Shown piece by piece: positions 9,440-20,086 of a DNA stretch of 64,000 nucleotides (positions are counted from its first letter, which is position 1; each line of letters opens with the position of its first letter). Source of the DNA: Ilyonectria destructans (Eukaryota > Ascomycota > Sordariomycetes > Hypocreales > Nectriaceae); NCBI GenBank assembly GCA_020740775.1, contig JAHEWK010000012.1:1426001-1490000 (forward strand), read 5' to 3'. Below the pieces are notes generated by a model. The model was not told the origin of the DNA. It ran no database searches and saw only the letters and a program-made list of their open reading frames with translations. The position numbers and the translations under genes are program-made.

Positions 9440-11281
9440 ATGCAATCGCCGGGCCAGGAAGATTCTGAGCGTCGTCCTGGGAAACGCCCGGCTGCACGCG
9501 GCACGGCCTTCTACCCAAGGAAGAGGGCCAATACCGCGTGCCAAGTCTGTCGAGCGAGGAAGACGAAATGCGACAATCGAAAACCATCATGCTCGTACTG
9601 CCTGAGCGTCGGTGCCGCGTGCAATCAATCGCCTGTGGATCTATCGGCGTTTGATCCGGCGAGTTTGAAGATCCTCGAGCGGCTGGACGACTTGGAGAGA
9701 TTGATGAAGGAGTCGCAAAACAACACACCGGCCGAGAATACATCATCCGTCAACTTCCAACAATCGCCGGCCGAGTCGAATGGCGACCACGCTGCAAAGG
9801 GCTCGCCCATGCTGGCGAGCGCTTCGTTCAAGGGCGATAACGAGGTCGAAGACTTATCTCTGAGGAGCATCCTGCCCGAAAAGCTCGAGAGTCTGTTTCA
9901 ATGGTCGGTATTCCCAAGGCAACCGGAACGCCAGATCTTTGCCCGCAGTCCGTTAGACTCAAGTTCTCCCAAGAGCAGCAACCTCGGTGCTCTGCTCGAC
10001 ATTAAACCGCAGGGCATCAATGCGCTTCTGGATAATTTCTTTATTCACGTGCATTGCAAGAACCCGATATTCGAAGAGACATCAACACGACGTGTCGTTA
10101 CCAATACCCTCCTCGACGGGATAGACTGGTCGCCGAATTCATGCCTGTCTCTAATTATATGTGCTCTCGGCAGCATCGCCACGCCGCTTGGACCGAGCCT
10201 AGACACGAAGCCAGATTCAGTGGCCTACATGGAATCTCAAAGCTACTTTGACGCCGCCCAGAGAAGAATCGGATCGCTCCTCTGCAAGTCAGACATCATC
10301 GGAGCCCAATGTCTGTTTCTGTCCGGTGTCTACATGTCGTGCATTTTCCAGCCCGTTCTCGCCTGGCGATTCTTCTCCCAAGCGCTCGCCGCATGCCAAA
10401 CCCTACCCTTCCTGCAGAGGGCACATCGCGCTGGATCAACAACGCCAGATCTCTCGTCAGAATTCCACACGCTGCGGGCCGATGAAACGCAGGAGCAGGC
10501 AGTATACTGGTCTGCGTGGAAGTCGGAGAGGGAGCTGCGGCAGGAACTCGCGCTTCCGGACTTTAACATGCCCCATTCCACAAGTGTTCTATATCCGCCT
10601 TTCTTCCCGACTCCGCCCCAGCCTCTGGAATCAATGAAGACGCTCGATTCCGATAGACAGCGTGCATCTTGGTTATTCTACCTGGCAGAGATCTCGCTAC
10701 GAAGACTTTCCAGCAGAGTCTGTAATGCGATTTTAGAGCTGCATCGGAGTGCAGCTTCCAATACTGTATTTATCAACGAGTTGACCCAACTATTACCGGA
10801 GTACGAGGCACAGGCGCAACAATGGTCCGACAACCTTCCTCCAGAGCTTTCCATCCAAACGCCTCCCGAGAACGATAACGTTTGCGTGTTTGTCCTTCGA
10901 GGACACTTTCTCAATTTCTTCGAGACGATATACTGGCCGTTCGTCATGGCGCATCTTGACGGCCTCGAGTCCGGAAACCCAATCAACCCGCCGGGACAAG
11001 AGATTGCCAAGAAGGGCCTCCAAATCCATGTCCGCCGCGTCTCGGTAAACGAGCCGGGGTTTCTGCATCGCCATCACGGCACGGGAGGCATGATCAGGGG
11101 ATGTATCAGGAGCGCCGTGGTATTGCTCGGGGCCGGACTGCTGGGATGCGAAATGCCCCAGGGCTGGCAAGAAGCCACGTTCCAGGTTGTTCAATTGCTG
11201 AGTCTCTGGGAGGATGAAGTTCCCGAATTGACGGGCAATAAGGCGTTCCTGCAACAGGTGCTCATGGGGCTCGAGCACTAG
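9440..11281 (+). CDS. Zn2Cys6 fungal transcription factor
   Basis: Intronless, 613 aa from the ATG at 9440 (a 644 aa version would start at 9347). The binuclear zinc cluster is near the N-terminus: C-x2-C-x6-C-x5-C-x2-C-x6-C in ACQVCRARKTKC...CSYCLSVGAAC, preceded by a basic FYPRKRAN stretch. An acidic/Ser-rich linker follows, with a short leucine-rich segment LKILERLDDLERLM that may help dimerise. From about residue 180 the protein resembles the fungal-specific middle homology domain (FFIHVHCKNPIF, then SLIICALGSIA). Nuclear activator or repressor. Divergent from the sugar porter and 3 kb from the decarboxylase-like gene, hence the likely cluster-specific regulator (inference). Confidence 0.88.
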   Translation: MQSPGQEDSERRPGKRPAARGTAFYPRKRANTACQVCRARKTKCDNRKPSCSYCLSVGAACNQSPVDLSAFDPASLKILERLDDLERLMKESQNNTPAENTSSVNFQQSPAESNGDHAAKGSPMLASASFKGDNEVEDLSLRSILPEKLESLFQWSVFPRQPERQIFARSPLDSSSPKSSNLGALLDIKPQGINALLDNFFIHVHCKNPIFEETSTRRVVTNTLLDGIDWSPNSCLSLIICALGSIATPLGPSLDTKPDSVAYMESQSYFDAAQRRIGSLLCKSDIIGAQCLFLSGVYMSCIFQPVLAWRFFSQALAACQTLPFLQRAHRAGSTTPDLSSEFHTLRADETQEQAVYWSAWKSERELRQELALPDFNMPHSTSVLYPPFFPTPPQPLESMKTLDSDRQRASWLFYLAEISLRRLSSRVCNAILELHRSAASNTVFINELTQLLPEYEAQAQQWSDNLPPELSIQTPPENDNVCVFVLRGHFLNFFETIYWPFVMAHLDGLESGNPINPPGQEIAKKGLQIHVRRVSVNEPGFLHRHHGTGGMIRGCIRSAVVLLGAGLLGCEMPQGWQEATFQVVQLLSLWEDEVPELTGNKAFLQQVLMGLEH

Positions 11282-12334
11282 GGCAAATTTGTATTAATGT
11301 TTACGATAATGAATGATGATGTACAAATCATGCAGCGGCTTCGAAGGTAACTTCCGAGTGGTTCAGAGTAAACGCCCAGGCTAGATAATTACACTAGTAC
11401 TCAGCAATGAATCAAGACTCTCCAGATTTCCATTTTCACCTACAATCCCGAGCTGCCGCCTCTTTATCCTTAGCTTGTGAATATCTAAAATCCCAATATC
11501 TTGGCAGTAAGTAAACTTTTACCCAGCTGCCTCTAGTAAATTATTATTATAGTTTAATTCCTATTATAAAGATATAACGATATTTATAGAATTCTCTATA
11601 AAATAAGATAATAAATTAAGTTAGTATATTAAAATAAAGGGATTTAAGTGTAGAAAAGTTAAGAAAGCTAGAGTTAGCTAGAGGCTACTATTGAATTTAT
11701 AAATAATATTATATAATAACCCCACGATGAGGGAACCTAATGTTTGAATTTACTGCATTTTCGTTGTGCACATCACAGTTGCCAAGGCCCAAGTTTGGGT
11801 TTCAAGCTGCTTTTTTTCCATCTGCCGGAATCCTGTCTAACCTTTTCGCCCTGCAGCCATTCTAACCTTGATGAACTAAGACTCACGCTCGGAATAAGGT
11901 TCTTGTCTTAAGGTTGTTACCTACAGATAGCAAAGTCGTTGACTGCAGACAGTAGGGTTGAAGTCAGAAGGGTTGAATTGAAGCTCAAGGCAAAGACCAG
12001 TGTGCAACAACTTTATTGTTCAGCTACTGTCTCTTCTGGTGCTGGGTGTAGCACTTACTGTTTATCTCTACTGTTTGAGAATACTGTATGGCTTTGATCT
12101 ATCTGATGATATTAAGTAAAGCTAAAAAAGCCAAATAGTAGCTAAATTTTAGTTTATTTAATTATATTATATTAGTCCTCTATTGTATCCTAACTTAACA
12201 TCTAAAGTTTAACCCTGAATTATAAGTACTGTTATTCTTTCTTTCCGGCGTAATAAATATTTTACAGAATATAAAAGAAAACAAAGAGGCTCAGTTGTTA
12301 CGCCCGAGGTTCTACCCTACTAATAGAAAGTTCC
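11282..12334. other. intergenic region with AT-rich tracts
   Basis: Just over 1 kb between a plus-strand and a minus-strand gene (3' to 3'). Two AT-rich patches, about 11500-11720 and 12110-12270, look like the RIP-altered block further right and may be remnants of old repeats; no ends or coding traces can be recognised. Otherwise nothing. Confidence 0.4.
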
Positions 12335-15203
12335 TTATTGACGGCCTTCCATACACTCGGAAAATAAAACGTCTACAAATGACACCACATGGCTCAAATC
12401 GCCGGGAGCTATGCCACGACCTGTTTTCCCAACATGCACATTGGTTCGCAAGTGTCCTATGGGCTGCATCTCGATTCCTGCCCCCATGCTCGACATCCTG
12501 CTGCTAGCCGGCTCTACAACGATCGTATTGTGACTTTTGGTGCTCATCAGGTGCGCGTCTGTGCTCGTCTTGCTATCTTCTTCGACATCGATCTTGATCT
12601 CCTGGAACACCATGATTCCCCCATACGATGGTGGCGCCGAGGATGAATCATTTCGACTGGCGTACATCGAGACATCTCCGGAATCAATCGATTGAGTGCG
12701 ATCGATGTTGCTGGGTGGGCACAAGTTGATGGTTGAACCAGTACGCACTGAGTCAAGCGAAGAGCCTCTGCGGCCCCCATTGGCCTTTGACAAGACCGAG
12801 TTGCTTCCCGTCGGTACGCTCAAACTTCCAGATCGCCACAGCTTGGATAGTAGGCCTGCACCATTATTTCTGGGTCCCTGTGCTCTGGCTGCGCTCTTCT
12901 TAATTATGGGTCCGAATTCCTCAAGAGCACCTCTTATAAACTCGTGTCCGAATTTGGCTGGAATCTGATGCATCTTGAAAAAGCTTAGGGGAACAAACTC
13001 GCATCTTGAGCTGGACAATCCCGAGTGAATCGGGATCACGAAGCGCATCGCAATCATGGCTGACTGCTTTGAGCTATAATCCCCCATGGATGGCATCTGA
13101 ACGACGGTCGAGGTGAGGGTGGCTTCGTTAAACAAGGTCTCTTGGGTCCACTCCCGGAGGCCTTTGATGACTTCCACGAGCTGACCCGCAAATTTCCCCT
13201 CCTTTGGGGATTGTGATGAGAAGTCTTCTTCAGTCAAAGCTCGAAGAAGCTCAGATACCGTCAGGTTCTCAAACCGCCTTAGGAACTCCATATGCCAGCC
13301 CTTAAGCTCGGGTATGGGAAGCGACATAGACGGAAGCATATCCCTAGCGCCCTTTCGCACCATAATCTCAAACCCAAGAGAATTAGGCCGAGCTCGGATG
13401 GCAAATAAGGCTAGTTGCACTCCAGCGTGAGTGCTTTTCTGTCGAGTCGTGTAGGTTACCATATCGCGAAGCTTTTGGTCAAACCCTACACTCTTGATTT
13501 GCATGCTTGTGCGGATAATACCACTGACTTGCTGGGTTTCGGCGAAGCGATAACCAGCAGATACATATCGCTCGGCATCTTGATCCGACTCAATTCTTCG
13601 AACCAAGAACATCAGAGATCCGCAGGCATCTTGCTCCGGAAAGCTGATGCCCTTTTCGACGTCGGCTCCTAGGTTTGCTGGAAGGGGGCCATGGTCCAAA
13701 CTGGTCTCCCAAGACGAATTCTTTTGAAGCTGCGAACGAGATCGCTTCCCGAGATCGCCTGTCGGCAGGATCTCATCCCAGAGCACTCCTGCAGATGTAA
13801 TGTGGTCCTTCAACCGATCAGCCAAAGAGGCCGCAGCGACGCAAAAGAGCTCCCGGAAGATGACTTCGTAATCCTCAATCATTTCGCCATGTTCATCGAT
13901 GAGTCGGGTGCCATGCTTTCCATCCCTCTCACGGCCAGAATGCGGCAACACGGCTAGATGATGTCGCATGCCGCCGATGAGGCTAGAGATGCCGCTCCAA
14001 TTTCGAGAGGCGTGGAACATCCAGTGGAACAGAGGATGACCAATGTCGAAGCCTTCCTTGGAATGCTGCTCTGATTAGCAACAGGTAATGCGCTAGGTCA
14101 AGTCATGGGTTCTTACCCTCTCCAAGAAGGAGTCTGTGACGAGAGTGCTGGGTATGAGTCCATCAGTAGTGACTAAGATTCTCCCGGTCTTGTCGAAAAT
14201 GGCTGCTCCCAAGGTGATTTGCCGGGCCTGGAGCGCTGTCTTTCTCATGCTCTTTGCACGAAGAATCGCTGAGCCAGCGATAATGACACAAGCGCCAATG
14301 GACTATGCCGGATGTCAGCAACCTATCAACGAGATAACCCAGGCTCACTGGGGGCAGTACTAAGTACTAACTAGACAAATGACAACTATGACAGTGGCAG
14401 TTCTCGAAGGCTCGTTGCCCTCGGGCTTTGAATTGATTAGGCGATATTGCGTGCCTAGAGCAGCACACCAATGCATACCGGACACGGCACCAGCTAGTAT
14501 GACGGCGGAGATAGCTCGCTTCCACCAAGAGGACGACCAAGCTGCTCGGAAGACGAAAAACATAGCGAGTGCGACGATGCTGGCAACAACAGCGATAATT
14601 GCTGCGCCAATAACATATGCGGGCCGGTAGACGCAAATATAGTTGGAAATAGAGGCATTGCCCATATAGTGCATACCACAGACAGCAGCACCACAAAGGA
14701 GACCGCCGGTGCAGACCCTCCACCAAGACACGCGGTTATTCGTTCCGACGGCGATGAAGGCAGCGAGAAGCACGATGATTGGGACGAAGAAGGATATGGC
14801 GGTAAAACCACTCGAGTAGGCAACTTGTAGATCGGATTGTCCGTCAGCGAGGTCGATGGCTCGGTTACCAACGAAATGCTAGATAGATAGATGATGAGCT
14901 ACAGGGGGAGAATGGGTGCCACGACGTTACGCACCATGCACCAAATTGATATACCACCCATGGTAATAGCAGAGCTCACCAGGAGCAAGCTGGTCCGGGT
15001 CAGTCAGCCAGTTAAAAAGAGAAGTGTTTGGCGGCATACTGGTTGAATAGACCTCTGGAACTAGTCCTTTGGTTGATTAATTCGAGGGTGGAAGCGGCAC
15101 CGATCAAGCTGACGACATAGCTAAGGGCGACAAAGCCAGCATTGAAGCTCTGGGGGACTATGCGGCCGTGGTATTGGTAGAAGAGGTCTTGGGAAGAGGA
15201 CAT
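12335..15203 (-). CDS. MHYT-domain integral membrane signalling protein
   Basis: Five exons, 15040-15203, 14935-14989, 14372-14878, 14117-14302, 12335-14068, encode 881 aa. The N-terminal third is a seven-helix MHYT domain with its repeated motif visible three times: MHFVGN (spanning the exon 2/3 joint), MHYMGN and MHWCAA. MHYT domains are proposed to bind copper and sense oxygen, CO or NO (known of the family). The cytosolic remainder of about 600 aa includes a segment ARQITLGAAIFDKTGRILVT followed by a long globular region and a Ser/Thr-rich tail; this arrangement is typical of fungal MHYT proteins, whereas bacterial ones usually carry GGDEF/EAL. Start chosen for MSSSQDLFYQYHGRIVP, the usual N-terminus. 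Fungal function is not established. Confidence 0.85.
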
Positions 15204-15750
15204 GGTGAAGAAGAGCCGTGTATTGGCCAGCGACTCCCAGTGATGTTGCCGTCTTGGACCGAGGGAGGATTCTTGATATTCTACAGGACAGAGCGGGACA
15301 TGATGGAAGAGGAGGGGTAGAGGCACAGGATCTCTTAACTACTGATAAACGCTTGCAGGAGTGAGGACTACGGATCAGTTCTGGTGGGAGTTTGCATTCA
15401 ATTGGACTTGGCAATTAGACGGAACGGACGGCTTAGAGAGCACTAGGCGCAAGAGCAGGCCTCAATTAAACCTTGTTCGGGTCGGGAGAGGCTCCTCTTT
15501 AAGGCAGCCTCCATCCATCTCCCCATCTAGCCTCCTCATTGGGTCGCCCGGTCCAACGATGAATCTGCCACTCGATCGCGGTGGGCCTCGGAACACCAAG
15601 CGCGGCCAGTACAGCTCTGACACCAACCTTAGCCTCCTGGGGTGACCAGGGGGAGAGACGGGACCCCGAGAGATTGTGACCTGATGATGCACTAATGCAG
15701 CAATCGTGGTTTTTGGACAGAAGAGCGCCAAGGATCGAGATAGTGGTAGA
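15204..15750. other. upstream region of the MHYT gene
   Basis: About 550 bp, presumably the MHYT promoter and leader up to the left end of the Crypton-like element. C/T-rich runs near 15480-15545 are typical of fungal promoters; no recognised site. Confidence 0.35.
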
Positions 15751-15756
15751 TCTGAT

Positions 15757-18700
15757 GATAAGCAGAACTTATCGTGGGGTCGTTTTGCGGAGTAATTTCG
15801 GGAAATCGTATGCGATTACACAACTACCATCTGATAAGTGCCCGGCGCCGCGCACGCGAATATCTCGACGGCCAGCGGCCCAATCAAGACCGTTCCGGAT
15901 CCTGGGGAACTGCTACACTCCGGCGGTGCGTTTAGTCCAGGAGTGGCGTTGTTTAGGCTACTGGCTGTCGAGATATTTGTGTATGTAGCGTCGGGAAGGG
16001 ATAAGGGGGGGCTCGTCTCTACTGCAAGGACTACGAGATAATAATACACTAACCTTATGGCTCTTTAATCTTTAAAAATACGTCTTCTCAATAGATATAT
16101 ATATATATAAAGACCCTAGTAGATGGCCGGCTTACCGTCGACGAGGGGCGGTCCGCCTCCTCCCTAGCCGGGTCCAGCGCCCCCGATGGCCCCGGCCCCG
16201 AGTCGGACCTGGTCCCGGGCCTGGGTCTGGGTCATCGGGCACGGGGGTCCCTACCTGTACTCGTGTCTGCTGGGCCTGGCCCTGACCCTGGCCCCGCCGG
16301 CGGCGCTGTTTCAGCTCGTTAACGAGCCGGTTCAAGCTCCGGCCGGCGCGTAAGAGCTCTAGCTCTGCAACAGCCTCCTCCTCACTCTTACCGGACGCCG
16401 TGCGGGCCAAGAGCTCGTCCCATATCACCTTCCGGCGACAGAACTGCACCCTAACCCCATTCCCCGGGCGCCAGCGGCTTCCCCACATCTCTTCCAGCAC
16501 CCGTACGGCCGGCTGGCCCGCAATCCCTTCTTCCCACTCCTTCCAGACGTCCCGCACCGTAAAGACCTTAGCCAGGGCTGTAATGACGGGCATACCCGGT
16601 ACTAGAGGCTCTGGGGCCGGGGCCGTATTGAGATTCAAGGGGGGAGCTGTTGACGGCGCCGGCGCCGGCGCCACTGCTGGCCCGGCTCCGAAGTAGCCGG
16701 TAAAGGTGATAGGGACCTTGCCCTGGAGGAGGGCATCGAGGCCGCCCTGAAGCCCCTCTAGCCGGGCCTCTAGCCGGATGGCGAGCCGCTGGCTATTCTG
16801 TAAGAGGGCCTCGCGCGTGCTCTCTAAGACGCCGCTTAGCTCTGGCAGCGCGCGTTGTACGAGCAGGCTTACCGGCTCCGTAGCCCCTACCGCGTCGGAC
16901 CGCACGACGACGGCGAACTCGTCCCACTCGGGCCCGTTAAAAGGGGCGTAGGAGAAGAAGGGTAGCGACGGATAGCGGGGCTGTAAGACAGCCAAGTCCT
17001 GCAAGAGTACTATACGCAGCCGCCGCATAAGCTTAAGGAAGCCGTCGGCAGCTAGATCATCGTCATCGAGGCCGCCTTCTGCCCAGCATTGCCGGCGCGC
17101 GCGCGCCTCAAAGCGGGGCTCCCACTCCTCGATCCACGGCCAGAGCTGCTTTTGTAAGACGTAAGGGGGTTCGTGGGCGGCACGCGCGAGGAAGTAGTCC
17201 CCCGGGGACGCCGAGAAGCCGGCGACGATACGCATGAACTGGCGCGGTAGGTGTGTAAGATAGGCCTGGCAGAGCACGCTCTGGTTCCAGCGGCCGGCCT
17301 GCGAGATCTGGGCGAGCGACGTGCCGTGGGTCTCCGCGTCCTGAGCGCCTACCCTGCGCGGGAGGTGCGTCTTCTTCGACGCAATAAGGCCGGCGGCGCC
17401 GAAGATACGCCAGGTCTCTTGTAGCTGCGTCGGGTACGAGAGCTCCTGCTCGCGGTCCCGTCCGACGAGGACCTTGATCCGATACCAGTCCTGACGGCGC
17501 CGGAAGGACGGGGGCGGTTCGCCGGCGACGTGCCAGCGCCAGAAGAAGAGCTGCGCTAGGGCCCCTTGCGTACAGAATAAGGGGTCCTTATGCCGGAGGG
17601 CGCCCATAAACTCCTTCCTCGCCGTCTTATTTAGCTTGCCGTCTCGTAAAAGGCTTACAAGACAACCACAGAGGGTCGGGCCTTCCGAAGGCGGATAGTC
17701 CAATAGGGATAGGTCTGCAAGCTCCATCTTACGGCGGTTCTCCCCCCGTAAGAGGTAGTAGTGGCCGAAGAGGAGGTCGACTCGCGTACGGAGGTTTTGC
17801 GGCGTATATGCGGCCCCGCTGAGAAGGAGATCCTGGATCCGGAGCCATTCATTGGGGGAATAGCCGGCCTGGATCCCGTCGGTCCCGCGGTCTTTAAAGG
17901 AGGCACGGTCGTGCTTCCCCCGCTGCCGGCCCCGTTGCTCAAGGAAGCCTCGTACGGCGGCGCCCCGGGGGTTCTCCATATTCGCGTTACCGTGGGCCAC
18001 CTGGAGCCGCCAGAGCTCGATAACGGCCGCGACATAGGCGTCGATAGTGCCCCTCGTAAGCAGGGATCCTTCGGTAAGGTCTACTGCAGCCGGCGCAAGG
18101 GCCGTGGGTGGCACGTAGCCCTCGCGGTCGTCCGCGAGCAGCTCGGCGGCCTCGGCCAGGGGGATCTCTAAGGCTTCGGCTAGGCTTTCGGCCTCTGCCA
18201 GGGCCGCGGCCTCAAGCTGCTCCTGTTCGAGCTGTTGCCGTAGCTGTACGGTCTCGCCTTTGCCCTTACCCCTACCCCGCGCCCGTAGCTTCTTCTGCGG
18301 CGGCGCTACGCGTCGTAAGAGGATATCCTCCTTGAGCCACGCCGCCAGCTTGTCCGGCGTTACGAGCTCGCCGTCGGGCCAGCTATAGAGCGAGCCGTCA
18401 GCTGCAGCCCGAGGCATATGGCACCAGGCCTATAGGTATTCGTCTGTTAGCCGCCGAGGGGGTCCTACTTAAAAGGAGGGGGAAGGGGGGGCCGGCCGGG
18501 GGACGCGCCTTCCACTCCCGCTGCTTCGCCGCGTAACTCCGCGCCGTGTTCGCCGGCTGTTCGTCCTTCTTCGCCTGGAGGCCCGCCCTCCGGGCAGCAC
18601 GGGCGCGCTCCTCAGCGGCGGTGTACGAGTCGTCGGCGGCCATCTCGGTCGACCGGGGGCCTTCGAGGTGGTGTTTTTCTTAGGCTTGGTAGGCTGGAGA

Positions 18701-18845
18701 CCTGATAAATGGGGGGACTTATCAAATGCACTTATCAGGCGTCGCGCACACGATTTCACACGATTTCACGGGTCGGGTTTTGCGGGCGATAAGTCGTCAC
18801 GTGGTCTAAGCGAATTACGACGCAATTACGCGCACCATCGATAAG
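15757..18845 (-). mobile_element. Crypton-like tyrosine-recombinase element
   Basis: A GC-rich, non-RIPped island holding a single recombinase gene. Each side has matching inverted modules. Left: GATAAG 15757-15762, CTTATC 15768-15773, CTGATAAGTG 15831-15840. Right: CTTATC 18718-18723, CACTTATCAG 18729-18738, GATAAG 18788-18793 and 18840-18845. The order CTTATC - GAAATCGT - CTGATAAGTG on the left is mirrored on the right, so each end is itself a palindromic pair of half-sites, as expected where a tyrosine recombinase binds. Cryptons usually lack long terminal repeats and target duplications, so the exact borders cannot be fixed from this copy; limits given are the outermost shared motifs. Confidence 0.65.
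16132..18643 (-). CDS. Crypton-type tyrosine recombinase with Ndc10/GCR1-like domains
   Basis: Long exon 16132-18429 plus a proposed first exon 18509-18643 (MAADDSYTAAEERARAA, ending ARSYAAKQREWK), giving 810 aa. The join needs a non-canonical GC-AG intron (18430-18508) and restores REWK-AWCHMPR, a form common in this family. Order: coiled Ala/Glu-rich N-region; DNA-binding Ndc10 (CBF3 subunit) type core with LLFGHYYLLRGENRRKMELA; catalytic-like stretch ETHGTSLAQISQAGRWN then AYLTHLPRQFMRIVAGFS, which supplies His, Arg and the candidate nucleophile Tyr; C-terminal GCR1-like DNA-binding domain with VRDVWKEWEEGI and FCRRKVIWDEL; very basic tail. No stop or frameshift, so it may still be functional. 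Without the first exon the protein would start at 18417. Confidence 0.75.
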
Positions 18846-19180
18846 CACGACAATAAATTGATACTGAGTTGGGAATTTAACATGATGGTACAAATGGTTT
18901 TGACTGAGCACGAGGAGAGCGAAACCTTCAGCGTTGACTCTTTTGGACGAGACAAGCGAGACAAGAACCATAAGTTATCCATTTTGAACCATACCCGAAT
19001 GAAGAGTAGGTGCAGAAGCCACAGATACAGGGGGAGAGCCTTGGAGGGGAATTTGTCACAGGAATGTGGGTACGGGCCTCGGGCGTCGAGGCCCTCGGTT
19101 ATCCCGACGCATTCCAGTATGCATTCCTAAGGGCTCTGCTTCCTACACCTATTCTGCCCTAGTCATTAAAGTACATAGAA
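18846..19180. other. short intergenic stretch between Crypton-like and MITE-like elements
   Basis: No coding signal or repeat recognised in these 335 bp. Confidence 0.4.
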
Positions 19181-19382
19181 GTACCGTATAGACTCGACAA
19201 ATTCGCCCGCAATCTTTCACACTAGGGCCCACAACTTACTCTATGGAGGTTTGACAGGTCTGCTAATGACCAACGGTTTTACAGCCCACCCCCTTATGCA
19301 TGTAGATCACTTCCTCATATAGTTAATTATGGGGTATTGTGCGGGAAAGATTGCGGGCGAATTTGTTGAGTCTCTACGGTAC
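19181..19382. mobile_element. 202-bp MITE-like element with about 37-bp terminal inverted repeats
   Basis: The left end begins GTACCGTATAGACTCGACAA and continues AATTCGCCCGCAATCTTTC; the right end, read on the other strand, is GTACCGTAGAGACTCAACAA followed by the same continuation. Over 37 positions there are two mismatches. The 120-bp interior is non-coding. A non-autonomous DNA transposon is the natural reading; flanking duplications are unclear (CATAGAA left, ATAAAGG right), so the superfamily is undecided. Confidence 0.65.
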
Positions 19383-20086
19383 ATAAAGGCCCCTAGGTCC
19401 GGGGTCTTAGATAGCCCAGACAGACACAATTCACTCTCTTGGATGCATCTCACATCCCTGCCAAGCCAACCGTGACAGAATTGCAGGGAGTGGACGGGAG
19501 GAGTGGGCTGGAAACGGAAATTTCTTTTCTTGTGGCGGCGTGGGAGAGAATTTGGTGAGATTACGCCAACGGTGGGTGATCAAAACGGGGAATTGATTGA
19601 CGAGGAAGCAGGGGGAGGGAGTAGCTGAAAGGGTAGAAAAAGTTAGTTGTGCGCACACCCGTCAGCGACAAAGCAATCATGCATTAGCGTGAAGCGGTTC
19701 ACTAGTTAATGTGGCGGTTTGTACCGAGGCCGAGGAGATTATCATTATTTGTCACCATGTGTTGTGATGTGGCTGCTTCTTGGTTAATTCTACCTGCATT
19801 TCTTGGATGAGTTCGGCCCACCGGGACTCTCTGCAATCTATCTAGCTTCCATGGCGAGAGATTTGGCTAGATATGATGATGCACAGTGAAGGGAGCACAA
19901 TTGAATCATCCAAGAACAGAAATAATTATTCTCACAGCAAACAAAAAGGATTGGTACTAGCAATACGGTGGCTGGCTGAAAACGCCACGGATCAAGTAGC
20001 CCAGCGATGCGCCCGCCAGCATGCCGCATTTTCATGGTGGCGTCAAGGGGAGGTTAGTTCCGGGTTTGTAAAGGATTTGTCAGTCA
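19383..20086. other. intergenic, no feature recognised
   Basis: About 700 bp between the MITE-like element and the HET relic. It may contain badly decayed N-terminal parts of the HET gene, but nothing can be aligned by eye. Confidence 0.35.

Noticed and set aside
15757..15838. GATAAG motifs as AreA-type nitrogen regulatory sites
   Set aside because: They recur in inverted order at both ends of the mobile element, so a recombinase-site role explains them better than host regulation.
17655..18171. 126-136-codon frames on both strands within the recombinase gene
   Set aside because: Shadows caused by high GC; the long minus frame has conserved domains.
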